A stretch of 64,000 nucleotides of DNA from Bordetella parapertussis (GTDB taxonomy: Bacteria > Bacteroidota > Bacteroidia > Chitinophagales > Chitinophagaceae). A program made the translations under genes and the position numbers. The stretch lies in the NCBI GenBank assembly GCA_943331005.2, contig CALQJX020000021.1:9574-73573 (forward strand). The letters are read 5' to 3'. Shown piece by piece: positions 32,529 to 41,607 of this stretch (position 1 is the first letter of the stretch; each line of letters opens with the position of its first letter). The notes beneath the pieces are model-generated. The model did no database searches and had not been told where the DNA came from. It saw only the letters and a program-made list of their open reading frames with translations.

Positions 32529-33785
32529 ATGAACCGAACGCTGATATGGCAACTGGCATACAGATACCTTCGCGGCAAGCGATCTGCCAATGTAGTGCCC
32601 ATACTTTCCCGTATCAGCATGGTGGCTATAGCTGTGAGCAGTGCCGCTATGATCATTGTCTTCTCGGTTTTCAATGGTCTGGAAGGTTTTGTGAAACAAC
32701 TCTACAGCGGCTTTTACCCTGATGTAAAGATCTCTGCGACAAGAGGTAAATTCTTTCCTGTAACACCGGCTCTGACCAAACAGATAAGTGGTGTAAAAGG
32801 AATACAGCAGATAACCACAGTACTGGAAGACAATGTAATGGTGATCGTAGACAATACGCTCATCAACAATGCTGTTAAGGGAGGCCAGAAGGTGGTGACA
32901 GTAAAAGGCATTCAGCCCAACTACTTCGGGGTAAATAATATTACAGATGCTATAACCGGAGAAGACAGTGTATCTACCGGGAAACCATATACCGCTATTG
33001 CCGGACGAAACATCATCAATGAGCTGGGTATAGATATAGACAATGTTTTCAGCACCATACAGTTGTACTACCCCAACCCGGAAAGCAAGAACCTTGCGGC
33101 CGACATAACAGATGCCTATAGAAGTCTGGAAGTGCATCCTGCCGGTATGTTCCATATAGCAGACGATCAGGACGACAAATATGTGCTGGCACCACTATCG
33201 CTGGTGCAAACCCTGCTGCATGCTGAAGGCAAATGCTCGTCTGTAGAGGTGCGTATAGTACCCGGCACTGAAGAGCAGGTGCTTGCCGAGCTAAAAAAGC
33301 AACTGGGCAGCAGCTACAAAATAGAGAGCCGCTACGAGCAGAATAAGTCTATGTATATGGTGCTGCGCTCGGAGAAATGGGCCATTTATGCAATACTAAC
33401 TCTGGTATTGCTTATTGCATCGTTCAATATGATAGGAGCACTATCTATGCTGGTGCTGGAAAAACAAAAGGACATAGGCATATTAAAAGCGATGGGCGCC
33501 CGCACTGCAGATATCCGTCTGATATTTGTACTGGAAGGTATATTGTGGGCGATGATCGGTGGAATTACCGGCATATTGCTGGGTAGCGGCATATGCCTGC
33601 TGCAACAACACTATGGTTTTGTAACAGTGGGTGGTTCCTTCCTTATAGACAGCTACCCGGTAGCTGTTCAGTTCACAGATCTGATACTGGTGATATTTAC
33701 AGTAACTATAGTAGGCCTGCTGGCAGCATGGTATCCGGCGGGCAGGGCTACCCGTACACTGGCCCCTACCCTAAAGAGCGCATAA
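32529..33785 (+). CDS. LolC/LolE-type ABC transporter permease (FtsX family)
   Basis: A 418-residue permease. It has one N-terminal membrane helix (ISMVAIAVSSAAMIIVFSVF), a periplasmic MacB-type domain of about 230 residues, and three C-terminal helices in an FtsX module (LLIASFNMIGALSMLVLEKQ, GILKAMGARTADIRLIFVLEG). These are the features of the lipoprotein-releasing LolC/LolE group, which extracts outer-membrane lipoproteins from the inner membrane with the ATPase LolD. No ATPase gene is adjacent, so the partner must be elsewhere. Its stop codon abuts, end to end, the stop of a convergent glycosyltransferase gene. Confidence 0.88.
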   Translation: MNRTLIWQLAYRYLRGKRSANVVPILSRISMVAIAVSSAAMIIVFSVFNGLEGFVKQLYSGFYPDVKISATRGKFFPVTPALTKQISGVKGIQQITTVLEDNVMVIVDNTLINNAVKGGQKVVTVKGIQPNYFGVNNITDAITGEDSVSTGKPYTAIAGRNIINELGIDIDNVFSTIQLYYPNPESKNLAADITDAYRSLEVHPAGMFHIADDQDDKYVLAPLSLVQTLLHAEGKCSSVEVRIVPGTEEQVLAELKKQLGSSYKIESRYEQNKSMYMVLRSEKWAIYAILTLVLLIASFNMIGALSMLVLEKQKDIGILKAMGARTADIRLIFVLEGILWAMIGGITGILLGSGICLLQQHYGFVTVGGSFLIDSYPVAVQFTDLILVIFTVTIVGLLAAWYPAGRATRTLAPTLKSA

Positions 33786-34778
33786 CTAGCGGCTCATAGC
33801 AGCCAGTTCTTCATATACATTAAGGTATTGAGCAGCGATGACCTTGTGGTCGTATTTAACAGCATTTACCAGTCCCTTTTGCACTGTACTATCGTAGTAT
33901 GACCGATCGATGAGCAACGATGTTATCGCCTCTCTTATTTCTTCCGGCTTTAGCGGATCTACGAGAACAGCTGAATCCTTGCCTATTTCCAGCATGGCAC
34001 CGATATTGCTAGTTACTACCGGACGGCCTACTGCCTGCGCCTCTATAATGGGCATGCCGAAACCCTCATACAATGAAGCCATGAACAACACATCGCAGGC
34101 AATGTAACGTTCCAGGATCTGTTCTTCATTCAGTCCGCTGTAAAGTGTATGAGATATACCGTACTCCTTAAGTTTAGCCAGCTCATCAGGTGCAGGCCAG
34201 CCTACTATATCCAAATGAAAATTGGTACCCTTTGCCGCAGCTATAAGATTGTCGAGATTCTTGTGTTTGCCGGTTCCCAGCATCAGCACCACCGGACGCT
34301 CATTGAGTGCCCCTTTGGGTACCTGCCTGAAAACAGGTTTAACCGGATTGGGGACTACCCTGATACGCGATGCAGGAAAATTGAAATAGCGCATCACCTT
34401 TTCTTTTGTAAACTCAGACACTACGGTAACCATATCCACACTCATAAGTGGCAACCTGAACCAGAATAAGCTGTAGATCATCTTTTTGAGGCGGGCATGC
34501 ACCGGGTTCTCGTAATAACCCATATCGTGTATGGTGAGCAGCGTTTTTTTGCCTCTGAGTCCCATGGCCAAAAAATTGACATCACCAGTGATATGGTTCA
34601 GCTCGCTGGCAGACTTGCCCGCATTTCTGGTATTCTGTAGTCTGGACAATTTGGGATCGCAGTAAAAATCGCTGATCAGCACCTGGCCTTCCAGATCTTT
34701 CTTTACTGTACGGAAGATCCCTTCTATAGAAACCCCGGTACTTCTTGGTTCCCGGTAATAATGTGTCACAGTCAGCAT
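33786..34778 (-). CDS. Family 4 (GT-B) glycosyltransferase
   Basis: A 330-residue glycosyltransferase of the GT4 type. The C-terminal domain shows PVVLMLGTGKHKNLDNLI, then LFMASLYEGFGMPIIEAQAVG with the EGFGxPxxEA-type nucleotide-sugar site, and GRPVVTSNIGAMLEIG. The acceptor domain begins MLTVTHYYREPRSTGVSIEG. The donor and acceptor are unknown; such enzymes build surface glycans and lipopolysaccharide. No signal peptide or membrane segment is seen. Its stop codon directly abuts that of the permease gene, and it is transcribed divergently from clpS. Confidence 0.9.
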   Translation of the reverse strand: MLTVTHYYREPRSTGVSIEGIFRTVKKDLEGQVLISDFYCDPKLSRLQNTRNAGKSASELNHITGDVNFLAMGLRGKKTLLTIHDMGYYENPVHARLKKMIYSLFWFRLPLMSVDMVTVVSEFTKEKVMRYFNFPASRIRVVPNPVKPVFRQVPKGALNERPVVLMLGTGKHKNLDNLIAAAKGTNFHLDIVGWPAPDELAKLKEYGISHTLYSGLNEEQILERYIACDVLFMASLYEGFGMPIIEAQAVGRPVVTSNIGAMLEIGKDSAVLVDPLKPEEIREAITSLLIDRSYYDSTVQKGLVNAVKYDHKVIAAQYLNVYEELAAMSR

Positions 34779-34908
34779 GGGGCATAAAGGTAAAGATTAT
34801 TTCCCCTCCTGTTGCCATACCAGAGCAGTAAGACAAGCCGGGATCTGCTATTGTAGCGGAAAAATAATAGTTCCTTCATCCATCTATTTCCTATTCCCGC
34901 ATCTTCCT

Positions 34909-34916
34909 TATCTTCG
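34909..34916 (+). promoter_or_regulatory. -7 box (TATCTTCG) of clpS
   Basis: One base off TAnnTTTG, ending 4 nt before ATG 34921. Confidence 0.45.
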
Positions 34917-34920
34917 CAAT

Positions 34921-35220
34921 ATGAATACGGGTATGTACAACTCGGGAACAAGCTGGCAGACACAGGAAGTAGAGATCACAGAAGAACTCACGCAGGAATT
35001 GCACAATCTTATTGTGTGGAACGACGACGTGAATACCTTTGACTGGGTCATTACTTCTCTGGTAGATATCTGCGGGCACGATTCGCTGCAGGCCGAACAA
35101 TGTGCGCTTATCATACATCACAAAGGTAAATGCAGCGTAAAGAAAGGTAGTTTTGCCGACCTGCGCCCACAGGCAGAGGCCCTGATAGACAGGGGTATTC
35201 AGGCAACTATCGATTATTGA
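34921..35220 (+). CDS. clpS: ATP-dependent Clp protease adaptor ClpS
   Basis: A 99-residue adaptor from ATG 34921; the frame is open to 34777, but the upstream part looks nothing like the family. The core LIVWNDDVNTFDWVITSL matches the ClpS motif (NDDxxTxxFV-type) that contacts ClpA/ClpC, and the hydrophobic pocket region that reads N-terminal degrons follows (EQCALIIHHKGKCSVKKG). ClpS delivers N-end rule substrates to the Clp protease. A TATCTTCG box lies just before the start. It is a single gene between a divergent glycosyltransferase and the peptidase gene. Confidence 0.95.
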   Translation: MNTGMYNSGTSWQTQEVEITEELTQELHNLIVWNDDVNTFDWVITSLVDICGHDSLQAEQCALIIHHKGKCSVKKGSFADLRPQAEALIDRGIQATIDY

Positions 35221-35295
35221 TACCCAACAAACGTAATTCCCCCTTTTTCCCGCTATATATATGCAAGTGTATACCTGTTTTTGGGTATAACGCCG

Positions 35296-35303
35296 TATTT
35301 TTA
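35296..35303 (+). promoter_or_regulatory. -7-like box (TATTTTTA) of the peptidase gene
   Basis: TATTTTTACG recurs upstream of three genes (here, 42661 and the murF start on the minus strand); it is one base off TAnnTTTG. It lies 18 nt before ATG 35322. Confidence 0.4.
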
Positions 35304-35321
35304 CGCTAATCAATATATATT

Positions 35322-37499
35322 ATGCGAATATCTTTCTGGCTGGTAGCAGCCATTCTCTTCATTGCACCTGCCTCTTTCGGGCAGTCGGGCAAAAAGATAA
35401 CACTTGACGACCTCTTTAAAAAAGGCACGTTCCGCACCAAGGGTGTACCTGGTTTTAACGCCATGAAGGATGGTAAATTGTACACTCAACTGGACAGGGA
35501 AGAAAAACGTCAACTGATAAGGGTCTACAATCTGGAAACAGGTAAGCAAGAGCGTACCCTGTTTGACAACGGTGTGAACAAATACAAGGAAACAGAACTA
35601 AATGTAGAGTCCTACACCTTCAGCGCAGATGAGCAGAAATTACTGCTCTGCACAGAGGGTGAACATATATACCGCCACTCTGAACTGCAAAAGGTCTATG
35701 TGTATGATATGACCACCAACAGCATGACACTCGTAGACAATGACAAAGTGCTGCATGCTTCCTTATCGCCGGATGGCACCAAGGTTGCTTTTGTGAAGAA
35801 CAACAACCTTTTTTGCAAAGACCTGATCAGCGGTAACACCTTTGCTATAACCACTGATGGCGAAAAGAACAGAATAATCAATGGCAACTGTGACTGGGTA
35901 TATGAAGAAGAATTCTCCTTCACCCGCGCCTTCGACTGGTCTAAAGACAGTCGCTATATTGCTTACTACCGATTTGACGAGACATTGGTACCAGAGTACA
36001 CCATGGCAATGTATACCGGCCTGTACCCAGAGCAGTACACCTACAAATATCCTAAAGCCGGCGAACGCAACTCTATAGTGCAGATCCATATTTATGATAT
36101 GCAACTGAAACGCGGCATTCCTGCCAATATCGGCACAGAAACAGATCAGTATATTCCCCGCATCAAGTGGACAGAAAATGCAGCTGAACTATGTATCTAC
36201 AGGCTAAACAGACTGCAGAATGAACTGGAAATGCTGCTGACGAATGCCGCAGATGGCATATCGACCGTGTTCTATACCGACAAGAATAAATACTATGTGG
36301 CAATAGACGACCAGATAACCTTTTTGCCAGGCAACCAGTCTATGATAGTAGCCAGCGAACGCGATGGTTATAATCATCTATACCATTATGAACTGAAAAC
36401 TAAAAAACTAACGCTGCTCACAGAAGGCAACTATGATGTGGAAGGCATAACCGGTGTAGATGTAGCCCATAAAACACTTTACTACACAGCTGCAGAAAGA
36501 TCTCCGCTGCAGCGTAGCCTGTTTGCAGTAGATTTTGCGGGAAAGAAGAAGAAAGAACTTACCCCTGAGGCAGGTACACACAGCATAACCCCATGTACCG
36601 GTTACAGCTACTTCCTGGATAAGTATTCTCAGCTGAACAAAGTACCTGTGTATTACCTGCGCAATGCAAAGGGACAGATCATTCGCACACTGGAAGACAA
36701 CAAAGAGCTGGAAGCAAAAATGAAAGAGTATGCATTCGGCGACATAAATCTGATGAGCGTAAAGGGTGTGGATGAAGATCTGAACGCATGGATGATAACA
36801 CCTCCGGGCTTCGACAGCACTAAAAAATATCCGGTGCTTATGTTCCAGTACAGTGGACCAGGCTCTCAGCAGGTGGCTGACAGATTCCCGGTGGGCAATT
36901 ATTTCTGGCATCAGTTGCTGGCGCAGAGTGGCTACATCGTAGTTTGTGCAGATGGTACGGGTACAGGTTTCCGCGGTGAGACCTTTAAAAAGAAAACGTA
37001 TCTGCAGCTGGGCAAGTATGAAAGCGATGACCAGATAGCAGTGGCCCGCAACCTGGGCAAACTGCCATATGTAGATAAAGACCGCATAGGCATATGGGGC
37101 TGGAGCTATGGTGGTTTTATGAGTGCTACCTGCATTATGAAGGGTAATGATGTGTTTAAGCTGGCGATATCTGTAGCACCGGTAACCAACTGGCGCTATT
37201 ATGACAACATCTATACAGAACGCTACATGCGCACTCCACAGGAAAATGCCAAGGGATATGATGAGAACGCGCCAGAAAAAATGGCTGATAAGCTAAAAGG
37301 CAAACTACTGCTGGTACATGGCACAGCCGATGATAATGTACACTTTCAGAATGCAGCCATGCTGACAACAGCACTGATAAAGGCAAACAAGCAATTTGAT
37401 AATGCCTATTACCCGGATAAAGCACATGGCATATCGGGCGGCAATACCAGCCTGCAGCTCTATACCAAAATGACCAACTTTATCTTCGACAATCTCTAA
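35322..37499 (+). CDS. S9 family prolyl oligopeptidase, DPP-IV type
   Basis: A 725-residue secreted serine peptidase. The signal peptide ends SFG-Q. Residues to about 470 form the DPP-IV-type beta-propeller (EEEFSFTRAFDWSKDSRYIAY contains the conserved Glu pair that binds the substrate N-terminus). The C-terminal alpha/beta-hydrolase domain holds the nucleophile Ser near residue 595 in GWSYGGFMSATC, Asp near 670 in GTADDNVHFQN and His near 702 in KAHGISGG. Enzymes of this group remove Xaa-Pro dipeptides, probably in the periplasm. It is monogenic and followed by a large perfect hairpin. Confidence 0.94.
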   Translation: MRISFWLVAAILFIAPASFGQSGKKITLDDLFKKGTFRTKGVPGFNAMKDGKLYTQLDREEKRQLIRVYNLETGKQERTLFDNGVNKYKETELNVESYTFSADEQKLLLCTEGEHIYRHSELQKVYVYDMTTNSMTLVDNDKVLHASLSPDGTKVAFVKNNNLFCKDLISGNTFAITTDGEKNRIINGNCDWVYEEEFSFTRAFDWSKDSRYIAYYRFDETLVPEYTMAMYTGLYPEQYTYKYPKAGERNSIVQIHIYDMQLKRGIPANIGTETDQYIPRIKWTENAAELCIYRLNRLQNELEMLLTNAADGISTVFYTDKNKYYVAIDDQITFLPGNQSMIVASERDGYNHLYHYELKTKKLTLLTEGNYDVEGITGVDVAHKTLYYTAAERSPLQRSLFAVDFAGKKKKELTPEAGTHSITPCTGYSYFLDKYSQLNKVPVYYLRNAKGQIIRTLEDNKELEAKMKEYAFGDINLMSVKGVDEDLNAWMITPPGFDSTKKYPVLMFQYSGPGSQQVADRFPVGNYFWHQLLAQSGYIVVCADGTGTGFRGETFKKKTYLQLGKYESDDQIAVARNLGKLPYVDKDRIGIWGWSYGGFMSATCIMKGNDVFKLAISVAPVTNWRYYDNIYTERYMRTPQENAKGYDENAPEKMADKLKGKLLLVHGTADDNVHFQNAAMLTTALIKANKQFDNAYYPDKAHGISGGNTSLQLYTKMTNFIFDNL

Positions 37500-37517
37500 G
37501 CATACAGTATAATACGC

Positions 37518-37555
37518 AACGCAACAGGGCAGCCAAATGGCTGCCCTGTTGCGTT
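37518..37555. terminator. Large perfect hairpin after the peptidase gene
   Basis: A 17-bp perfect stem AACGCAACAGGGCAGCC (37518-37534 with 37539-37555), loop AAAT. The T tail is short. It sits between the convergent peptidase and GldL-like genes and probably serves both. Confidence 0.85.
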
Positions 37556-37579
37556 ATAATGAATTGAAATTTGAGCGCA

Positions 37580-37963
37580 TTAAATGAATTGATCTGAGAG
37601 CTCACTTCGAGAGAATAAAAACTTTCTCCGGACTCTGGTGAGATATGTTGTTCCCAACATCAAAAAAGCAAAGATCAGGACTATTGCCGGCACAAAAAGA
37701 AACATCAGAACCGGAAGAATCAGATATACAAATGTGTACCTGATCTTTACTTTTAATGCCGCCTTCTTTGACATTAGTATTTCAAATACAACCAACACAA
37801 GGAAAATAAGTTCGAAAGCAACACCTGTTAACTGACAGGTTTTCCCATATGGCCAATGCTGAACCTTGAACAATGTTCCTGTAGAGACCAAAGCAAGGCC
37901 TAGGTAAAAAATGAAATTCAGTGCTCTGGTTCTCATAACAGAATTGAAAGTAGCAAACTCCAT
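37580..37963 (-). CDS. Small GldL-like membrane protein
   Basis: A 127-residue protein, almost all membrane: four hydrophobic segments at about 15-33, 45-65, 72-92 and 93-113, then a basic tail (RVRRKFLFSRSELSDQFI). The segment GTLFKVQHWPYGK resembles the N-terminal membrane part of GldL, the inner-membrane motor protein of T9SS/gliding (family pattern KIxHWPG). It lacks the long cytoplasmic coiled part of true GldL, so it is a short relative, not GldL. Stand-alone proteins of this kind occur in other Bacteroidota; their role is unknown. It is convergent with the peptidase gene. Confidence 0.65.
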   Translation of the reverse strand: MEFATFNSVMRTRALNFIFYLGLALVSTGTLFKVQHWPYGKTCQLTGVAFELIFLVLVVFEILMSKKAALKVKIRYTFVYLILPVLMFLFVPAIVLIFAFLMLGTTYLTRVRRKFLFSRSELSDQFI

Positions 37964-38049
37964 TTAACAGGCAAAATTCTAAAATAAAGCGACAACATCG
38001 GCCCGAGAAACAAGATTATGAACTAGCGGCAAATGAAGATCAACCAACC

Positions 38050-39141
38050 TTATCTCGTAATTATTCCGCCAGCTATGACATCATCCCCCTCGTAGAATAC
38101 TGCTGACTGACCCGGTGCAATACTATTTACCGAATGATGGAAGGTAACGTGCACACTACCTGCATTCAAAGGTTCCAATACACTTTCGGTACCGGGATCT
38201 CTGTAGCGGATCTTGGTGATCGCCTCCATGCCCGGCTTTATGGTATCATACTTAACCATGTTCAGCCCGTGCACCTTCATTTCGCTGCGTTGCAGTTCTT
38301 CCAGCTCGCCAAGTACTACGGTATTGGTTTCAGGAATGATGCTTGTTACAAACATAGGCCTGCCCATAGCTACCTCGAGTCCCTTGCGCTGACCAATAGT
38401 ATAGAAAGGATAACCACTGTGCTTGCCCACAACCTGTCCGTTTGCCAATACAAAATCGCCTCCCTTCACCCTGTCTTCCAGTCCTTCCACATTGCGCTTC
38501 AGAAAACCACGATAGTCATTATCCGGCACAAAGCATATTTCATAGCTTTCTGCTTTTTTGGCCAGCTCTTTGTAGCCCATATCAAAAGCCATCTGGCGCA
38601 CCTCCGTCTTCAGCAGATCGCCCAGCGGGTAAATGCTCCGCGACAGGCAATCCTGTCCCAGCCCCCACAGTACATAACTCTGATCCTTGGTAAGATCGCG
38701 CGCCTTAGAGATAACAAAACGACTATTCTCTTCGCGCACTTTTACATAATGACCAGTGGCTATAAATTCACAATCGAGCGCATTGGCACGTTTGAGCAAT
38801 GCCGACCATTTTATATGCGTATTGCACAACACACACGGATTGGGTGTGCGACCTGCAATATATTCCTCTACGAAATTATTGATGACATGATCTCCGAACT
38901 CATCCCTGATATCCAGCACATAGTGCGGAAAGCCATGTTCCACAGCCGCCATGCGGGCATCATTGAAAGAATCGAGGTTGCAGCAACCTGTTTCTTTCTT
39001 ACCTCCGCCCGATGAAGCATAATCCCATGTTTTCATGGTAATGCCCACGACCTCATATCCCTGATGATGCAGCATCAATGCAGCAACGGTACTATCTATA
39101 CCGCCACTCATTGCCACCAGCACTTTTCCCATCTTACTCAT
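38050..39141 (-). CDS. mnmA: tRNA 2-thiouridine(34) synthase MnmA
   Basis: A 363-residue enzyme with the family's motifs. The ATP-loop is AMSGGIDSTVAALML. The active-site nucleophile Cys lies in NPCVLCNTHIKW near residue 104, and the second catalytic Cys lies in YEICFVPD near residue 199. TGHYVKV and GQRKGLEVAMGRPMFV follow. It thiolates U34 of Lys, Glu and Gln tRNAs. Length is normal. It is transcribed divergently from aroB. TACATTTG (minus, 39149-39156) lies only 7 nt before its ATG. Confidence 0.96.
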   Translation of the reverse strand: MSKMGKVLVAMSGGIDSTVAALMLHHQGYEVVGITMKTWDYASSGGGKKETGCCNLDSFNDARMAAVEHGFPHYVLDIRDEFGDHVINNFVEEYIAGRTPNPCVLCNTHIKWSALLKRANALDCEFIATGHYVKVREENSRFVISKARDLTKDQSYVLWGLGQDCLSRSIYPLGDLLKTEVRQMAFDMGYKELAKKAESYEICFVPDNDYRGFLKRNVEGLEDRVKGGDFVLANGQVVGKHSGYPFYTIGQRKGLEVAMGRPMFVTSIIPETNTVVLGELEELQRSEMKVHGLNMVKYDTIKPGMEAITKIRYRDPGTESVLEPLNAGSVHVTFHHSVNSIAPGQSAVFYEGDDVIAGGIITR

Positions 39142-39148
39142 AAGGCTG

Positions 39149-39156
39149 CAAATGTA
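39149..39156 (-). promoter_or_regulatory. -7 box (TACATTTG) of mnmA
   Basis: Exact TAnnTTTG match on the minus strand, ending 7 nt before the ATG at 39141. Confidence 0.65.
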
Positions 39157-39261
39157 CGTATATCCTGAAAAAGACGATTTATAGGCATATAAAGCTATCC
39201 TTTAGCTTTTACAGCCTACCTGATGTTATTATAACCGGTGCAATATTTGCCCCGATAAACT

Positions 39262-39269
39262 TACTTTTG
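39262..39269 (+). promoter_or_regulatory. -7 box (TACTTTTG) of aroB
   Basis: Exact TAnnTTTG match, ending 6 nt before ATG 39276; the in-frame TTG at 39267 lies inside this box, so it is not the start. Confidence 0.65.
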
Positions 39270-39275
39270 CCCTAC

Positions 39276-40307
39276 ATGCAGCAGATCACGTTTCCGTCGG
39301 GCACTGTAAGCTATTACTTCAACAGCGCTGTGCAGCAACTGCCAGAATACTGCAATATGCAGCAGGTGGTGTTTGTTACAGACAGCCATGTAGCTGCGCT
39401 GTATCCACAGGTGTTTGCCGGCCACAAAACGCTGGTAATACCTGCAGGCGAGCACAGCAAAAGCATGGACACGATCACCCGGCTTTGCAGGCAACTGCTG
39501 CAAATGGAAGCTAACCGCAGCACCCTACTTGTGGGCGTGGGCGGCGGGGTTGTTACCGACATTACCGGTTTTCTGGCTTCGGTATATATGCGCGGAGTGC
39601 AGTGCGGGTTTGTGCCTACTACCCTGCTAGCCATGGTAGATGCTGCCATTGGCGGCAAAAACGGGGTAGATCTGGATCTGTATAAGAATACCATAGGCAC
39701 CATTAGTCAGCCATCATTCATCCTCTACGATACCCAATTTCTGCAAACACTGCCACAAACCGAATGGAGTAATGGTTTTGCAGAGATCATAAAGTATGCC
39801 TGCATATTTGACGCTTCCCTTTTCCGGGAGCTCTCTGCAAATGATCTTGCGCATTATATGCAACAGCCATTGTTACTACAGGCCGTCATTAACACCTGTG
39901 TATCGTGGAAGAACAATACGGTAATAGCAGATGAACTGGAAACAGGACAACGGAAGCTGCTGAATTTTGGCCACACGGCTGGTCATGCTATAGAAACCCT
40001 CTACGCACTGCCACATGGCGCAGCCGTGAGTATAGGCATGCTTATAGCCGCACAGCTATCTGTAGCCGAGTCTGGTTTAGCTCCTGAAGCGGTTTCCCAG
40101 TTACAGCAAACACTAGAGCGATACCTGCTGCCTGTATCGCAGCACATTGACTGCAGCAAAGTGATGGAGCTGCTGCGTGCCGATAAAAAAAGAAAGAACG
40201 ATACTATTGCATTCATACTACTTAAGAGCATAGGTCATGGCCTCATTCAGCCATTGACATTCCCGGTCATAGAACAAGCAATAAGCGCATATGAAAGTAA
40301 GAATTGA
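39276..40307 (+). CDS. aroB: 3-dehydroquinate synthase
   Basis: A 343-residue AroB. It shows the NAD site GVGGGVVTDITGFLASV, PTTLLAMVDAAIGGKNGVD with metal/substrate-binding residues, and NFGHTAGHAIE with metal-binding His residues. It makes 3-dehydroquinate, the second step of the shikimate pathway. The true start is ATG 39276 (an in-frame TTG 9 nt earlier is part of the promoter). It heads the aroB-aroA pair, and its 3' end overlaps aroA by 17 bp. A normal length and intact motifs indicate function. Confidence 0.96.
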   Translation: MQQITFPSGTVSYYFNSAVQQLPEYCNMQQVVFVTDSHVAALYPQVFAGHKTLVIPAGEHSKSMDTITRLCRQLLQMEANRSTLLVGVGGGVVTDITGFLASVYMRGVQCGFVPTTLLAMVDAAIGGKNGVDLDLYKNTIGTISQPSFILYDTQFLQTLPQTEWSNGFAEIIKYACIFDASLFRELSANDLAHYMQQPLLLQAVINTCVSWKNNTVIADELETGQRKLLNFGHTAGHAIETLYALPHGAAVSIGMLIAAQLSVAESGLAPEAVSQLQQTLERYLLPVSQHIDCSKVMELLRADKKRKNDTIAFILLKSIGHGLIQPLTFPVIEQAISAYESKN

Positions 40308-41574
40308 GCCGGGTACAATAAATGGAACCATTACTGCACCACCCTCCAAAAGCCTTACCCAACGGGCATTTGCAGCTGCGCTGCTGCATAGAGGCACAAG
40401 TATTATTCATAATACTGGCACATCTGCTGATGAGCTTGCTGCACTCGGCATCATAGCGCAGTTGGGAGCAACTGTTACTGTATCCACCCAACCCGACGGG
40501 CTCCGAACCGTTACCGTAGTAAGCAAGGGCATTGCACCGCTGTCTGCAGAAATAAACTGCGGCGAAAGTGGGTTGGCTGCACGCCTCTTTACCCCTATTG
40601 CGGCATTGCACCACACACCACTTACCATAACCGGCAACGGCACTTTGCTGCGCAGACCACTGAACGGCATTACCGGGGCACTGGAGTCACTGGGCGTTTC
40701 AGTATCCGGATTTTCAGGTCATATTCCATTTACTGTTTGCGGTCCGATAATACCCATGTCGCTGAGGGTAGATGCCGGCGGTAGTTCTCAATTAATAAGC
40801 GGGCTATTGTTTGCATTGAGTGCGAGTGTTACTGCTCCTGTAACACTGAAGGTGTACAATCTGGAAAGCACACCCTATATCGATCTTACGCTTAGTGTAC
40901 TGGCTAATTTTGGCAAACCTATTGTAAACCATCGTTACAAAGAATTCTATATTGATCCTGCCAACTTTAGTTATAGAGACACAGTTACTTATACTGTAGA
41001 GGCCGACTGGAGCAGCGCATCGTGCCTGCTGGTGGGCGGCGCACTGGGCGGCGCAATAACAGTGACCAACCTCAATCGAAACTCTATGCAGGCCGACAGC
41101 GCGCTGCTGAGTGCTTTGGAGCGCGCCGGTGTTGCTGTGACCTACAGCGAAAATGCGGTAACTACCCGCACCTCCACCATCAACCCTTTTGATTTTAATG
41201 CTACCCAGTGCCCCGATCTTTTCCCTGCGCTGGCAGCAATGGCCGCCTATTGTAATGGCGAATGCAACATAAGAGGAGTACACAGACTATTCAACAAAGA
41301 AAGCAACCGAATAGAAAGCATCACAGAAATGCTGTGGCGCTATGGCATACACTTTTCTGTAGAAGACAATATACTGACCATAGAAGGCGAAACGAAAACC
41401 GAACACGCCTATATAGAAGGATATAAGGACCACCGGATAGTAATGGCTGCCACCATTTGCGCACTTCGCGCCAAGGGACCGGTAACCATAACCGGAGCAG
41501 AGTCGGTAAACAAATCTTATCCCGATTTCTTTACTCATCTGCAGCAATGCGGACTGCAATGCACATTCATTTAA
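40291..41574 (+). CDS. aroA: 3-phosphoshikimate 1-carboxyvinyltransferase (EPSP synthase)
   Basis: A 427-residue enzyme that adds enolpyruvate to shikimate 3-phosphate. It carries APPSKSLTQRAFAAALL with the phosphate-binding Lys-Ser, NCGESGLAARLFTPIAAL, NGTLLRRPL and GYKDHRIVMAATICALRA with the Asp/His/Arg motif. Its ATG lies inside the end of aroB (17-bp overlap), so the two are translationally coupled. A promoter for aroC lies after its stop codon. Confidence 0.95.
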   Translation: MKVRIEPGTINGTITAPPSKSLTQRAFAAALLHRGTSIIHNTGTSADELAALGIIAQLGATVTVSTQPDGLRTVTVVSKGIAPLSAEINCGESGLAARLFTPIAALHHTPLTITGNGTLLRRPLNGITGALESLGVSVSGFSGHIPFTVCGPIIPMSLRVDAGGSSQLISGLLFALSASVTAPVTLKVYNLESTPYIDLTLSVLANFGKPIVNHRYKEFYIDPANFSYRDTVTYTVEADWSSASCLLVGGALGGAITVTNLNRNSMQADSALLSALERAGVAVTYSENAVTTRTSTINPFDFNATQCPDLFPALAAMAAYCNGECNIRGVHRLFNKESNRIESITEMLWRYGIHFSVEDNILTIEGETKTEHAYIEGYKDHRIVMAATICALRAKGPVTITGAESVNKSYPDFFTHLQQCGLQCTFI

Positions 41575-41591
41575 CAAGCCACCCAAAACCA

Positions 41592-41599
41592 TATCTTTG
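41592..41599 (+). promoter_or_regulatory. -7 box (TATCTTTG) of aroC
   Basis: Exact TAnnTTTG match, ending 8 nt before ATG 41608. It lies 18 nt after the aroA stop, so aroC can also be transcribed on its own. Confidence 0.6.
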
Positions 41600-41607
41600 T
41601 ATACTCA

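Noticed and set aside
31989..33155. 388-codon minus-strand frame over rbfA and the permease gene
   Set aside because: Both plus-strand genes have strong family motifs; this frame is their antisense shadow.
38134..39015. 293-codon plus-strand frame opposite mnmA
   Set aside because: mnmA shows all catalytic motifs on the other strand; this frame has none.
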